Source: Flaccisagitta enflata (lineage: Eukaryota; Chaetognatha; Sagittoidea; Aphragmophora). Taken from it: a stretch of 64,000 nt of DNA. The notes beneath the pieces were generated by a model that was not told the DNA's origin, did no database searches, and was given only the letters and a program-made list of their open reading frames with translations. This document shows, in pieces, positions 50,611 through 62,033 of the stretch. Location of the stretch: positions 84,010,001 through 84,074,000 of the forward strand of contig OZ231127.1 of assembly GCA_965153355.1 (NCBI GenBank). Direction: 5' to 3'. Each line of letters begins with the position of its first letter. Within the stretch, counting starts at the first letter, position 1. A program made the position numbers and the translations under genes.

Positions 50611-50931
50611 AAGGACAAACACAGACAAAGAGACTTACCTAAAGAAGCAAAGATAAAAAATATATGAAAAAAAATATTGATATATGAAAGTTAAGAAAAA
50701 TATTCAAAAAATTTTTTTTGATCAAGCATATAAAAAATGAGTTAAAGCTTCAAATATCTATTTAAGATTCAACAAAGATTTTTTACTAAGTGAATTAAAA
50801 TATTGTTACATATTGGGTACAATTCTTTAAGATATTGTATTGTATTGGTATTGTATTGTATTGGCCCAATACTTTGAAAAATTGTATAGTGTATTGTATT
50901 GTTAAAGAAAATGCAAAATCGCCCGGGCTTG
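50300..50931. mobile_element. hAT-like MITE with intact 8-bp target duplication
   Basis: 632 bp with ends CAAGGCCGGGCGATT and AATCGCCCGGGCTTG (14 of 15 positions inverted). Perfect target duplication CCTGTCAG at 50292-50299 and 50932-50939. The interior is TATTGTATTG repeats on both sides of a (GA)n and a (CA)n tract (50508-50605). No ORF. Confidence 0.9.
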
Positions 50932-50939
50932 CCTGTCAG

Positions 50940-51809
50940 TGACCAAAAATAAAATAAGCAGAAATTCCTAATAAATTTTCTACAGTAACATTGGCTAAAT
51001 GTGGTCTTTCTTGCAAATTTTCCATATTGATATCATTTCTGAGCTATCTCAATCACATTTTTTCACTAGTTTTTCCATTTTCATTCATATATGATTTCCA
51101 TCAGCGCCGTATGTGAGTCTATGATTTTGGGGGGTCCACCTCCCATTTGTGTCACGACAACCCCCTGGTGTCCCGATTATCAATTAATACTACCTAGGAA
51201 AAAAGTCTTCGTTCACTTAAGGAAAATGTTTATTTATTCATAAGATGTCAAGAAATTGAAGGTTTTCTTTTTTCCGTTATTTCATCTGATGTTCTACCTA
51301 GGATATGACCGCCTCCATTTGGCACAGTTACTGCTTATAGAGCTTTAACATGACTTTAAAGAGGAATTGTCACCTGAACATTTGTGCAACTTTTTTTTCC
51401 CACACTTGATTGATATATCTCACCTTTCCTTTTCAAAATGCTTTATGGCTAAAAGGTTTTTATCTGAAGTGATATCCAGACTTCATGGGACAATCTTTTT
51501 TCAATGGATAAAGAAATCCACAGGGGTGTATAAAGTTGAGCGGCTTTTGATTTTATTCCCCCCCCCCTGCCTTTGATATTCTTCCCCGTGATATGTCGCG
51601 TCGCGTTACAAAATCAATGATTTTCTTCCCCACAAAGCAATAAAACAGTATGTTAAAGGTTTAAATAGTGTTAAAATGTGTTGTAGTAATCAGATACTAC
51701 CATTTGGAACTACTAAAAGTGTTAAATCTTCAAAAATTTTCTTTTTTCTTCTTTTCTAGCTTTTGATTTTTTTCCTTATCTCCAAACCTTTTGATTTTAT
51801 TCCCCCCCC
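50940..51809. other. Diverged repeat and spacer, no gene
   Basis: The left part continues the repeat that the hAT-like MITE interrupts (match to 20330-20440). 51090-51809 has C-rich CCCCCCC stretches and AT-rich sequence, nothing recognised. Confidence 0.4.
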
Positions 51810-52330
51810 ACCTGGGTAAAGATGAAGTTGGTGACTTTACCAACCCCTGTTGTGAAGTTACCGACTTTGCTGACTCTAAAGCTGTCATAAAAAGTGGGTG
51901 GTACTGGAATATTAATCCATTTTTTTTCCTTATCTTCTTCAAAAAAATCTTGTTTTTGTCAGCAAACACGTTACTAAAGATGGAAAAATCAGAGGCAAAT
52001 ATTTTTGGTCACCCATCTATACAAAATCAGACAATATATGGGTGGATTTCATGGTCAAAAGATTTAGACCAAATGACATTTCTTTGTTTTTCTCAAAATA
52101 CGTCATCATCGATTTTCACCATTATTTTCTCAAAACCACCGATAATGGTAACAATGATAAAACTAAAAAAAATTGGGACACTACTCCTCTTAAACTGGCA
52201 CAAAATGGCAAAAAACGTTTTTTGTGTTAAAGTTGGTGAGTTTAACAACTTCACTGATTTCACTGATGTTGCTGATTTCACCAACTTTAAGACCACCATG
52301 ACGGTCGACCATTTTTTTCTTAAATTTCTC
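51810..52330 (+). repeat. Left arm of a 4.7-kb inverted pair
   Basis: CTGGGTAAAGATGAAGTTGG to TTTCACCAACTTTA. The same ~480 bp is inverted at 56035-56524. The inner end contains AAAGTTGGTGA...TCACCAACTTT. A 180-codon open stretch here has no recognisable motif. Confidence 0.75.
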
Positions 52331-52765
52331 TAAAAAAAATTTAGTGATAAGGTCAAGAGTTACTGTGTTCAAAACAGTATCTGTTTGCCCTTTCACACTC
52401 GACTGATTCGCGAAGTGAAATCCTAGGCTTAAATCCATCCTTAAATGGATATCCCTTGATTTAGAGCTTACATATAAGAATTAGTCATAGCGACAAGCAA
52501 CTTAAAAGCTGAAATCGATAGATTTCAACTCAAGGATTTTCATTCCAAAGAAATGCTACTTCGCGATTTACAATTAAACAAAGTAAGTGTGCTTTGTGAT
52601 AGTGAGAAGTATTTTTAAAAAATCGATCTTTGGTTTTGCCCTCATGGCCGAAGAGCGAAAAAAATCCTGGATGGCGCAGAATCGGTTGAAACATTGATTT
52701 CTGAAAATTGCAGCTAATGGTCACCCGCACAATTCCCACATTACTGCCCTTGCCCACCTACATCA
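52331..52765. other. Spacer inside the inverted pair, no gene
   Basis: AT-rich; no motif recognised on either strand. Confidence 0.4.
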
Positions 52766-52769
52766 CTGC

Positions 52770-52774
52770 CCCTG

Positions 52775-52826
<52 letters not shown>

Positions 52827-52894
52827 CTTCTTGTTGCGTGTTTTAGTTTGCCTTTGTCTGTCTGTCTGTCTATCTGTCTATGTCTCTGTCTCTG

Positions 52895-52929
<35 letters not shown>

Positions 52930-53003
52930 TTTTCAAAAAAGCCGCGTTAGATAAGAGGAGGGAGAAATGACAGGTGGTAGGGGGTTGCAGCAGTAAATTT
53001 GGC

Positions 53004-53068
<65 letters not shown>

Positions 53069-53135
53069 AAAGCCGCGTTAGATAAGAGGAGGGAGAAATG
53101 ACAGGTAGTAGGGGGTTGCGGCAATAAATTTGCTG
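52770..53135. repeat. (TC)n and (CTGT)n with a duplicated 131-bp module
   Basis: CAAAAAAGCCGCGTTAGATA through GGGGGTTGC occurs at about 52935-53000 and 53066-53131; (TC)n/(CTGT)n tracts precede each copy. Confidence 0.85.
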
Positions 53136-53511
53136 CACACGCACAAAAAAAAGAGAAAAAGATTTTATTCAATAATTGGATAGACACAAATCATTGACAG
53201 TTGAATAACAATCAATTAACATTCTCATTTGCGACTTTCAATGTTTAGTCGTCAGCCCATTACAATATTCAGCTCAAATCAGCTCAGTGACTTTAGATGA
53301 AGGATATCGAAGAGCGGTTCCAATTTCAGCAAAACTTTTTGGCTTTTCGTCTTTTGAATGCATTGACATCCTCAAGTTGTATTGTAATCAATGCAAGCAG
53401 CCAAACACCATGCTTGCCCATGCAGCTCAATCCAAATCTGAGAAAGGAAAAACAATTAGGTTGTCATACCAAGTAACGCGCACACACGGGAAGGGGCAGA
53501 GATGTGCTGTT
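53136..53511. other. Intergenic, short open stretch only
   Basis: A 75-codon open stretch (53287-53514, plus) shows a CNQC pair but no recognisable family; not called as a gene. Confidence 0.3.
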
Positions 53512-53661
53512 TAGTCGCGGACACGCGACCGCACCTAGCAATTTTGGTTAGTCTGTTGGTCAGAAGGTTGGTCAGTGACATTTCTGAATAGCGAGCAGTT
53601 TTCGCATTACTGCACCTGCCCAACCGTGCTCTACTGGATTGCTGTGTACCCGACCTTGTTC
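53512..53661 (-). mobile_element. Hairpin-ended (HINE-like) element, GTCGCGGAC subfamily, decayed
   Basis: TTTAGTCGCGGACACGCGAC at the left, GTTGGTCAGAAGGTTGGTCA core, right end GTGTACCCGACCTTGTT. Confidence 0.75.
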
Positions 53662-53667
53662 AACAAT

Positions 53668-53855
53668 TTTTAGTCGCGTGCACGCGACTCTACAACCCGC
53701 TTTGTCCGTCGGTCGGTTGGTCCGTCGGTCACACCTTACTTTTTTTTATGATTTTTTTTTTACCTCACTGCTTCTGCCCAAACGGTCTGGTGACCTCAAA
53801 TATGGCCCCTGCCCACCCGCACGCAACTTCGGTAGCCGTGTATCCGGCCTTGTTA
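53668..53855 (-). mobile_element. Hairpin-ended (HINE-like) element, GTCGCGTGC subfamily, long form
   Basis: TTTTTAGTCGCGTGCACGCG at the left, GTCGGTCGGTTGGTCC core, GTGACCTCAAATATGGCCCC, right end GTGTATCCGGCCTTGTT. It follows its neighbour directly in the same orientation. Confidence 0.85.
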
Positions 53856-54335
53856 ACCCAAGCATTACCGATGGATCAACGGCCCAATGCATCGACAGAC
53901 AGATGGACAGATTGATGGATGGATGGATACACAAATATAAAGATGGATGGACAGCCGAAGCTTCTTACAGTTGCGAGATTGTCATGGAGGGGGGGGGAAC
54001 TCGATCGCAAGTAGATAGGCAAACTAGGCATCTTTTGCAAAATCGTCTTATATACTTGATAAAGCTTTTAAGTCCTCAAATCAGTTTCTGAGAAAAGATC
54101 TATGAAGATCTAGGTCTGCACTTTTTGTCACACCAAACTTCAACTTTGAATATTGGATAGTTGAGGGTCAAGTGGAAAATTATCTTTCTCATAGCTATAT
54201 ATTATTTGGAAGTCGCTGACTTTAACTGTTTGCCATTTTTTGAGAAATTGATCTAAAAACCTTGGATTGGTCTGATATGAAAGATGATTGTACATATTTC
54301 AAATATCTGCTTTGAAATCTGGGTAAATTTTGACA
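53856..54335. other. Intergenic, GATGGATG repeats then AT-rich
   Basis: Degenerate GACAGACAGATGGA and GATGGATGGAT repeats at 53885-53955; nothing recognised beyond. Confidence 0.4.
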
Positions 54336-54339
54336 ATTA

Positions 54340-55470
54340 CAGTATGATCATTTTCAAATGAAACAAAAGATGACAACATAAATCCTAGACGAATCAACAT
54401 AATCAAATTCTGAAAAAAAAAACGCCTGAAAGAATAGGTTTTGGCATTTATTCATGCCAAATTTCAGCATTTGGTCTCAAGGAGTTTAGCCTCAATCACT
54501 TTTTGAAGTCAAACTATGAATCATCCAAAATAATTTACTTTAACTATGGTAAAAAAAAAGCAAACTACTTGTTCGTCAGTGTTTAACACCCAAGCAATGA
54601 GAAAAACATAGCATGACCATTTTGAAGCTCTTCAAAAGATCTTTCAAATGAGACCTTGTTCGATGTCCTAGCTCTATCCGTTTAGAAATGGCATGAGGAT
54701 GAAGACGGGTAGTCAAGAATTTGGAAATTCACTACATGATTTTCATGGGTTATCTTTATTCTAATATAACAAGGCCGGATACACGGCAATACAGTCGCGG
54801 ACGGTTGGGCAGGAGCAGTAGTGCAAAAATTGCTTGGAATTTAGAAATGTCACAGGACGGACGGACCGACGGACCGACCGACACGGCAAGGTGTAGAGTC
54901 GCGTGTCCGCGACTAAACATCAATCGCATTGAGTTAAGAATTTGTTTTTGGTGCCATTTTAAAGAAAATTTTAAGCTCTTTAATTTGCTCACGGATAACA
55001 AGTAGCTAAGACAATCCTGAGCTGCATCTTTAACAAAAACGGAAAGACTAAAATCGCTCATTGAAAAAAATTGAAATGAGCATTTTTTTTAATCAGTGAT
55101 TTTTTTCTTCAAACTTATGCCATTTCTAAACAAATAAAACTACTATTTCCAGCAACGTCGCATTTGGAAGATTTTTTGCCAAGCTTTCAAATAGTTATGG
55201 ATTTTCTATGGTTCAGATCCATAGTTAAGCCAAAATTAGCAAAACAAAGTGTTCACTTTTTCCTTTTCCATAGGTGCAAAAAGAAATTGATATCTTCACT
55301 TCAAATATAAATTGAAGCTAAACTAATTGAAACCAAATGCTGAAATTTGGCAAAACCTACTCTTTCAGGCTTTTTTTTTAGAATTCGATTATGTCAATTG
55401 GTTTAGGATTTATGTTGTCATCTTTTGTTTCATTTGAAAATGATCAGACTGTAATAAATTTATCGATGAT
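54340..55470. mobile_element. Foldback-armed element related to the CAGTGCGGGTCAC element
   Basis: Arms about 54340-54530 and 55290-55470 are inverted copies (CCTGAAAGA.TAGGTTTTG, AAATTTCAGCATTTGGT, GATCATTTTCAAATGAAACA). The core (54550-55270, minus a nested hairpin-ended element) is the inverse of 39310-39900 inside the TA-flanked element at 38522-40101. Confidence 0.65.
54768..54916 (+). mobile_element. Hairpin-ended (HINE-like) element, GTCGCGGAC subfamily, nested
   Basis: AACAAGGCCGGATACACGGC start, CAGTCGCGGACGGTTGGGCA, GACGGACCGACGGACC core, hairpin GTCGCGTGTCCGCGAC plus TAAA. Confidence 0.85.
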
Positions 55471-56034
55471 TTTTGGCAAAATCAATAGTGGAAATCTGGT
55501 TAAAATCATCGAAAATCTTACAAAATTTTGGAAAATTGTTAAATTTTTTTGGTGATCTAAAATCTATGACAAATCATCTGCCATTTGAGACTAATTGTAG
55601 GGTTTTAGCTTGATTGGGTGAAAAATGCCAAGCAGATAAAGACAACTACTTCCAAGTGCACCAATAAGTAAAAGACCAAAAAAAAAAAGACATGGTCAGA
55701 AATCACTTGTGTACTTCAAATAAATGTGGTCCCTGAACAATTAGTTTGATTGTCATGAAATTTTGCATGCAAAAAGTGCAAAACAAGATCTTTTTAGATC
55801 TTTTTTACAAAATTGATTTGTGGACCTAAAAGCAGAGATATATTGATTCTTTATGTTACAACTAACATGGGACACCCTGCACTGTGCCACATGTAAAAAG
55901 GTTTTTAGCAGTTTAATGTCTAAATGGCAAACAAAGCCTGGAAAAGTTGCTAAATTCAGCGACTTCACAACCAGAACAAGTTGTTAAAATCAACAACTTT
56001 ATAACCATTGGAATGGCAAGGCTCAAAAAGTGCT
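55471..56034. other. AT-rich spacer, no gene
   Basis: No motif or strong repeat recognised. Confidence 0.4.
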
Positions 56035-56524
56035 TTAAAGTTGGTGAAATCAGCAACATCAGTGAAATCAGTGAAGTTGGTAAAATCACCAACTTTAACA
56101 CAAAAAGCGTTTTTTGCCATGTTGTGCCAGTTTAAGAGGAGTAGTATCCAAATTTTTTGTAGTTTTATCATTGTCACCATTATGGGTGGTTTTGAGGAAA
56201 AAATGGTGAAAATCGATGATGACGTATTTTGAGAAAAACAAAGAAATGTCATTTGGTCCAAATCTTTTGACCATGAAATCCACCCATATATTGTCTGATT
56301 TTGCACAGATGGGTGACAAAAAATATTTGCCTCTGATTTTTCCATCTTTAGTAACATGTTTGCTGACAAAAACAAGAGGGGTTCAAGATTTTTTGGAAGA
56401 AGATAAGGAAAAAAAATGGATTGATATTCCAGTACAACCCACTTTTTATGACAGCTTTAGAGTCAGCAAAGTCGGTAACTTCACAACAGGGGTTGGTAAA
56501 GTCACCAACTTCATCTTTACCCAG
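56035..56524 (-). repeat. Right arm of the 4.7-kb inverted pair
   Basis: Inverse of 51810-52330, ending CCAACTTCATCTTTACCCAG. Directly abuts the GTGGCTGCTG array. Confidence 0.75.
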
Positions 56525-57714
56525 CTGGCTGAGTGGCTGCTGGCTTTATTTCTTTTACAGTAAAAAGTGGCTGCTGGCTCTATCTTTCAGTTTTTGAAAA
56601 GTGGCTGCTTAGTGGCTGCTAGCATAATCCCTGATTTAATAACCAGTGGCTGCTGAGTGGCTGCTGGTCCAATCCCCATTTTTGTAACCAGTGGCTGCTG
56701 GGTGGCTGCTGGCTTTATTTCATTAAAGTAAGAAGTGGCTGCTTGCTCTAGATTCCAATTTTTGAAAAGTGGCTGCTGAGTGGCTGCTGGCCCAATCCCT
56801 GACTTAATAACCATTGGCTGCTGAGTGGCAGCTGGTCCAATCCCCGTTTTTGTAACCAGTGGCTGCTGGTTGGCTGTCGGCTTTATTTCCAGAAAAGTAA
56901 AAAGTGGCTGCTGGCTCTATCTTCAAATTTGGGAAAAGTGGCTGCTGAGTGGCTGCTTGCCAAATCCCCGATTTTATAACCAGTGGCTGCTGAGTGGCTG
57001 CTGGATTTATTTCGATAAAGGAAAAAAGTGGCAGCTGGCTCTTTCTTCAAAATTTTCAAAAGTGGCTGCTGAGTGGCTGCTGGCCCAATCCCTGTTTTTG
57101 TAACCAGTGGCTGCTGAATGACTGCTGGTTTGATTTTTATTAAAGGGAAAAGTGGCTGCTGGCTCTATCTTCAAATTTCTAAAAAGTGGCTGCTGAGTGG
57201 CTGATGGCCCAATCCCCGATTTATAAACCAGTGGCTGCTGAGTAGCTGCTGGTCCAATCCCTGTATTTGTAACCAGTGGCTGCTGGGTGGCTGCTGGCTT
57301 TATTTCAGTAAAGTAAAAAGTGGCTGCTTACTCTATCTTCCAATTTTTGAAAAGTGGGTGCTGAGTGGCTGCTGACCCAATCCCCGATTTATTAACCAGT
57401 GGCTGCTGAGTGGCTGCTGGTCCAATCCCCGTTGATGTAAAGAGTGGCTGCTGGCTTTATTCCTATTAAAGTAAAAAGTGGCTGCTGGCTCTATCTTCAA
57501 AATTTTAAAAAGTGGCTGCTGAGTGGCTACTGGCTGAATCCCCGATTTTATAACCAGTGGCTGCCGAGTGGCTGCTGGCTTTATTTCTATTAAAGTAAGA
57601 AGTGGCTGTTAGCTCTATCTTCCAATTTTTGAAAAGTGGCTGCTGAGTGGCTGCTGGCCCAATCCCTGACTTAATAACCAGTGAATGCTGAGTGGCTGCT
57701 GCTCCAATCCCCGC

Positions 57715-57914
57715 TTAAAGTTCGTGCTATGCGACTCTACAACCTGCTTTGTCGGTCCGTCCGTCGGTCTGTCGGTTGGTCCGTCACACTTTACTTTTTT
57801 GGTTTTTTTGCAGTCTTTGGCTTCACTGCTCCTGGCCAAATGATGAAGCGACCTCAAATATGGCCCCTGCCAACCCGCACGCGACTTAGGTAGCCGTGTA
57901 TCCGGCCTTGTTGT
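57715..57914 (-). mobile_element. Hairpin-ended (HINE-like) element inside the minisatellite
   Basis: Left end AAAGTTCGTGCTATGCGACT, GGTCCGTCCGTCGG core, CGCACGCGACTTAGGTAGCC, right end GTGTATCCGGCCTTGTT. The array consensus CCCCGTTTTTGTAACC is split in its T run with no clear target duplication. Confidence 0.85.
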
Positions 57915-59409
57915 AACAGGTGGCTGCTGGGTGGCTGCTTGCTTTATTTCCAGAAAGTGGCTGCTGAGTGGCTGCTGGCCAAATCCCCGATTTTATAACA
58001 AGTGGCTGCTGAGTGGCTGCTGGATTTAATTCTTTCAAAACAAAAAGTGGCTGCTGGCTCTTTCTTCAAAATTTTCAAAAGTGGCTGCTGGGTGGCTGCT
58101 GGCCCAATCCCCGTTTTTGTAACCAGTGGCTGCTGAGTAGCTGCTGGGTTTATTTCTATTAAAGGGAAAAGTGGCTGCTGGCTCTATCTTCAAATTTCTA
58201 AAAAGTGGCTGATGAGTGGCTGCTGGCCCAATCCCCGATTTATTAACCAGTGGCTGCTGAGTGGCTGCTGGTCCAATCCATGTTTTGTAACCAATGGCTG
58301 CTGGGTGGCTGCTGGCTTTATTTCAGTAAAGAAAAAAGTGGCAGCTGGCTCTATCTTCCAATTTTTGAAAAGTGGCTGATGAGTGGCTGCTGGCCTCATC
58401 CCCGATAAAATAACCAGTGGCTGCTGAGTGGCTGCTGGTCCAATCCCCGTTTTTGTAACCAGAGGCTGCTGGCTTTCTTTCTATTAAAGTAAAAAGTGGC
58501 TGCTGGCTCTATATTTCAAATTTTAAAAAGTGGCTGCTGAGTGGCTGCTGGCTGAATCCCCGATTTTATAACCAGTGGCTGCTGAGTGGCTGCTGGCTTT
58601 ATTTCTTTCATTTTAAAAAGTTGCTGCTGGCTCTATCTTTCAATTTTTGAAAAGTGGATTCTGAGTGGCTGCTGGCCCAATTCCCGATTAAATAACCAGT
58701 GGCTGCTGAGTGGCTGCTGGTCCAATCCCCATTTTTGTAACCAGTGGCTGCTGGGTGGCTGCTGGGTGGCTGCTGGCTTTTTTTCAGTAAAGTTAAAAGT
58801 GGCCGGTGACTCTATCATCCAATTTTTGATAAGTGGCTGCTGACTGGCTGCTGGGCTTATCCCCATTTTCTGTAACCAGTGGCTGCTGGCTTTATTTCCA
58901 TAATATCTCTATCTTCCAATTTTTGAAAAGTGGCTGCTGAGTGGCTGCTGGCCCAATCCCCAATTTAATAACCAGTGGCTGCTGACTGGCTGCTGGTCCA
59001 ATCCCTGTTTTTGTAGCCAGTGACTGCTGACTATTTTTCTATTAAAGAAAAAAGTGGCTGCTGGCTCTATCTTCCAATTTTTGAAAAGTGCCTGCTGTGT
59101 GGCTGCTGGCCCTATCCCCGATTTAATAACCAGTGGCTGCTTAGTGGCTGCTGGTCCAATCCCTGTTTTTGTAACCAGTGGCTGCTGGCTTTATTTTTAT
59201 TAAAGTAAAAAGTTGCTGCTGGCTCTATCATCAAATTTTTAAAAAGTGGCTGCTGAGTGGCTGCTGGCCCAATCCCCGATTTTATAACCAGTGGCTGCTG
59301 AGTGGCTGCTGGCTTTATTTCCTTCAAAGTAAAAAGTTGCTCCTGGCTCTTTCTTCCAATTTTTGAAAAGTGGCTGCTGAGTGGCTGCTGGCCCAATCCC
59401 CGACCAAAT

Positions 59410-60117
59410 GAAGGGACACACAAAGACAAGTGTGTTGTGCAGGACTCTTTGTGGCCGCTGCCCAAAAAGCAGGAAGATGTTGTGACATTTCTAGTTTAAG
59501 AAATGAATAGCTACGCCCCGGCAAAGATCATACGCACAAAACAAACAAACAAGCAATAGTCGCAAAAGCGTTAGATGGTCAGCGGTACCCGATGCCCCTG
59601 TGTTAGTGTATGTGAGTGTGAAGGTGAGAGGGGCAGCGGCCCCGAAGGGGCCGATGACCTATGCTTAGTAAGTTTTGAAGCTCTAGGATTGAATTTGAGC
59701 ATCAATAATGGGATTTGAGCCTCAAGGCTGTGATATAAGCCATGAGGCTGTGATTTAAGCCTTGAGGCTGCTATTTGAGCCTTGAGGCAGTGATTTCAGC
59801 CTCAAGGCTGAGATTTGAGGCTTGAGGCTGGGATTTGAGGCTTGAGGCTGGGATTTGAGCTTTGAGGCTGGGATGTGAGCCCTGAGGCTGGGATATGAGC
59901 CTCCAGAGGGTTAGGGTTAAGCTGGGATTTGAGGCTTGAGGCTGGGGATTGAGATTTGAGGCTAGGATTTGGGCGTTGAGGCTAGAATTTGGGCCTGGAG
60001 ACTAGGATTTGGGCCTCAAGACCAGGATATGAGCTTGGGAGGGGGTGGACGGAGAAGGAAAAATTTCCCCTATGTGTAAAAGCATAGGTCATCGGCCCCT
60101 TCGGGGCCGCTGCCCAA
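59410..60117. mobile_element. Foldback GGGCAGCGG element and partial second copy
   Basis: A partial right end (TTGTGGCCGCTGCCCAAAAA) ends at 59469. The full copy runs from GTCGCAAAAGCGTTAGATGG (about 59560) through GGGGCAGCGGCCCCGAAGGG and GATGACCTATGCTTA to the inverse ending GCCGCTGCCCAAAA. The interior is a 20-bp repeat (TTGAGGCTGGGATTTGAGCC). One GGTTAGGGTTA occurs at 59910. Confidence 0.8.
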
Positions 60118-60359
60118 AAAGTGGCTGCTGGCTATTTCTTCCAATTTTTGAAAAGTGGCTGCTGAGTGGCTGCTGGCCCAATCCCCAATTTATTAACCAG
60201 TGGCTGCTGAGTGGCTGCTGGTCCAATCCCCGTTTTTGTAACCAATGGCTGCTGGGTGGCTGCTGGCTTTATTTCAGTAAAGTAAAAAGTGGCTGCTGGC
60301 TCTATCTTCCAATTTTTGAAAAGTGGCTGCTGAGTGGCTGCTGGCCCAATCCCGAGATA

Positions 60360-60690
60360 TATCGTCAGCCAAAACCATAACGTGATAAGTGGGCCAAACA
60401 CGGGCGTGGTCGCGTTTTTTTCACCATAGCCCTTCAAAAAAGAAGCATGATCAGGTGCCAAGGACAAACTACTTTTCTCTTTTGTGTTATAGGATCCCGT
60501 GATGGTGCCTTTTGTCTTTACACGTGATCGCGTTTGCCCTTTATACTCACACACACACACACACCAGGGACTAGGATGCACAGGATTTTCCAAAGCGTCT
60601 GCATTTGCGTTTTTTAGAAGCTCGCGCATCGCGTTAAGCATCGCATCCAACGTTTATGGTTGCTAACGCGTTACGCGTTTTTAAAGCTTC
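60360..60690. other. Intergenic, no gene seen
   Basis: Mixed sequence with a short (CA)n at 60547-60563 and several GCGTTACGCG-type motifs at 60610-60680. No coding signal. Confidence 0.4.
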
Positions 60691-60699
60691 CTACAGTTT

Positions 60700-60855
60700 T
60701 CTCTTAGGAAGGAAGAAAGAAATAAGACTGGAAGGAAGAAAACAAAAGAAAGAAAGAAAAAAAGGAGGAAGGAAAGAAACATAAAACGAAAGAAAGAAAG
60801 AAAAGAAGTGAAAGAAGGAAAAAAGGAAAAAAGAAAGAAAGAAAGAAAGAAAGAG

Positions 60856-60906
<51 letters not shown>

Positions 60907-61100
60907 AAAAAAGAAAGAAAGAAAGAAAGAAAGAATGAAAGAAAGAAAGAAATTCATGAAAGAGGGTAGGAAGGCAGTAAGGCAGGATGGAAAGAATGAA
61001 AGAAAGAAAGAAATTGATGAAAGAATGTAGGATGGCAGTAAGGCAGGACGGAAAGAATGAAAGAAGGAAAGGAAGAGAGAGAAAGAAAGAAGGAGAGAAC
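60700..61100. repeat. (GAAA)n/GGAAGG purine tract
   Basis: GAAAGAAA repeats, with a roughly 67-bp module (GAAAGAAATT.ATGAAAGA.GTAGGA.GGCAGTAAGG) duplicated at about 60940-61070. Confidence 0.95.
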
Positions 61101-61115
61101 CCAACAAACACGCTT

Positions 61116-61384
<269 letters not shown>

Positions 61385-61509
61385 TGCGACCACACCATCT
61401 GACAAACCAACGAACAGAGGCATGGATTGACTAAACCTTTTAAAGTCTGCACTTTAAAAGAAAGAAAAACCTCAGAAGTAGAAGAATGAAACATTTAAGG
61501 ATTTCATTT

Positions 61510-61755
61510 CTGATGTTTTTTTGTGGTCACGCAACCCTATAAAAGAGACTCTGTCCGTCTTTCGGTCCGTGGGTCCATTGGTCCGTCGTGCTCGAGTTGA
61601 AGACGCGAAAAACGCGCATTTATGATGCTGTAGTTGATATTGTGTGTTTGTGAGTGTGTTGTAGGGGGGGTTGAGGGTGGGTTTGGGGTGAGGCTGGGGG
61701 TTGGATGCCCCTGCCCACCCGTCAAAAACGATATTGTGACCCCGTGTCACTTGTT
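61510..61755 (-). mobile_element. Hairpin-ended element, GTGAC subfamily
   Basis: TTTTGTGGTCACGCAACCCT at the left (hairpin eroded), GGGGGTTGGATGCCCCTGCC, right end GTGACCCCGTGTCACTTGTT. Confidence 0.75.
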
Positions 61756-61942
61756 AAGTTTTGAATCTAGAGGTCATGAACAAGGCAAAAGAGCATGAAT
61801 GTGAACGCTTTGGGGAGGATGCGCATTCGCATCCATTCCTAAATTCCATCAGATGCATTTGCCTCCTTATCCGCGTTTAGCAAAATCTCGCGCATCCTGT
61901 GTGTTTGCATTCGCATCCCGGATCGCATCCTTATCCCTGCCA

Positions 61943-61957
61943 CACACACACACACAC

Positions 61958-61993
<36 letters not shown>
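61943..61993. repeat. (CA)n microsatellite
   Basis: About 50 bp, one CG interruption. Confidence 0.95.
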
Positions 61994-61995
<2 letters not shown>

Positions 61996-62033
61996 TTGTG
62001 TGTGCGCATGCACATTTTTAGGGAATCCATTTC

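Larger units (their letters stand above)
56528..60355 (+). repeat. GTGGCTGCTG minisatellite array, interrupted twice
   Basis: Core GTGGCTGCTGAGTGGCTGCT alternates with linkers (GGCCCAATCCCCGATTTA, GGTCCAATCCCCGTTTTTGT, GGCTTTATTTC.ATTAAAGTA, GGCTCTATCTTCCAATTTTT). Composite units are mostly about 120 or 170 bp. Array sequence is absent at 57715-57914 (hairpin-ended element) and about 59410-60117 (foldback element and flank). Confidence 0.95.

Noticed and set aside
51791-52333. 180-codon open frame (and 136 codons at 55965-56375)
   Set aside because: Both lie in the inverted repeat arms and have no recognisable motif; AT-rich repeat frames.
60132-60650. 172-codon open frame with AATQQPL repeats
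   Set aside because: Produced by the GTGGCTGCTG minisatellite; no start context or domain.
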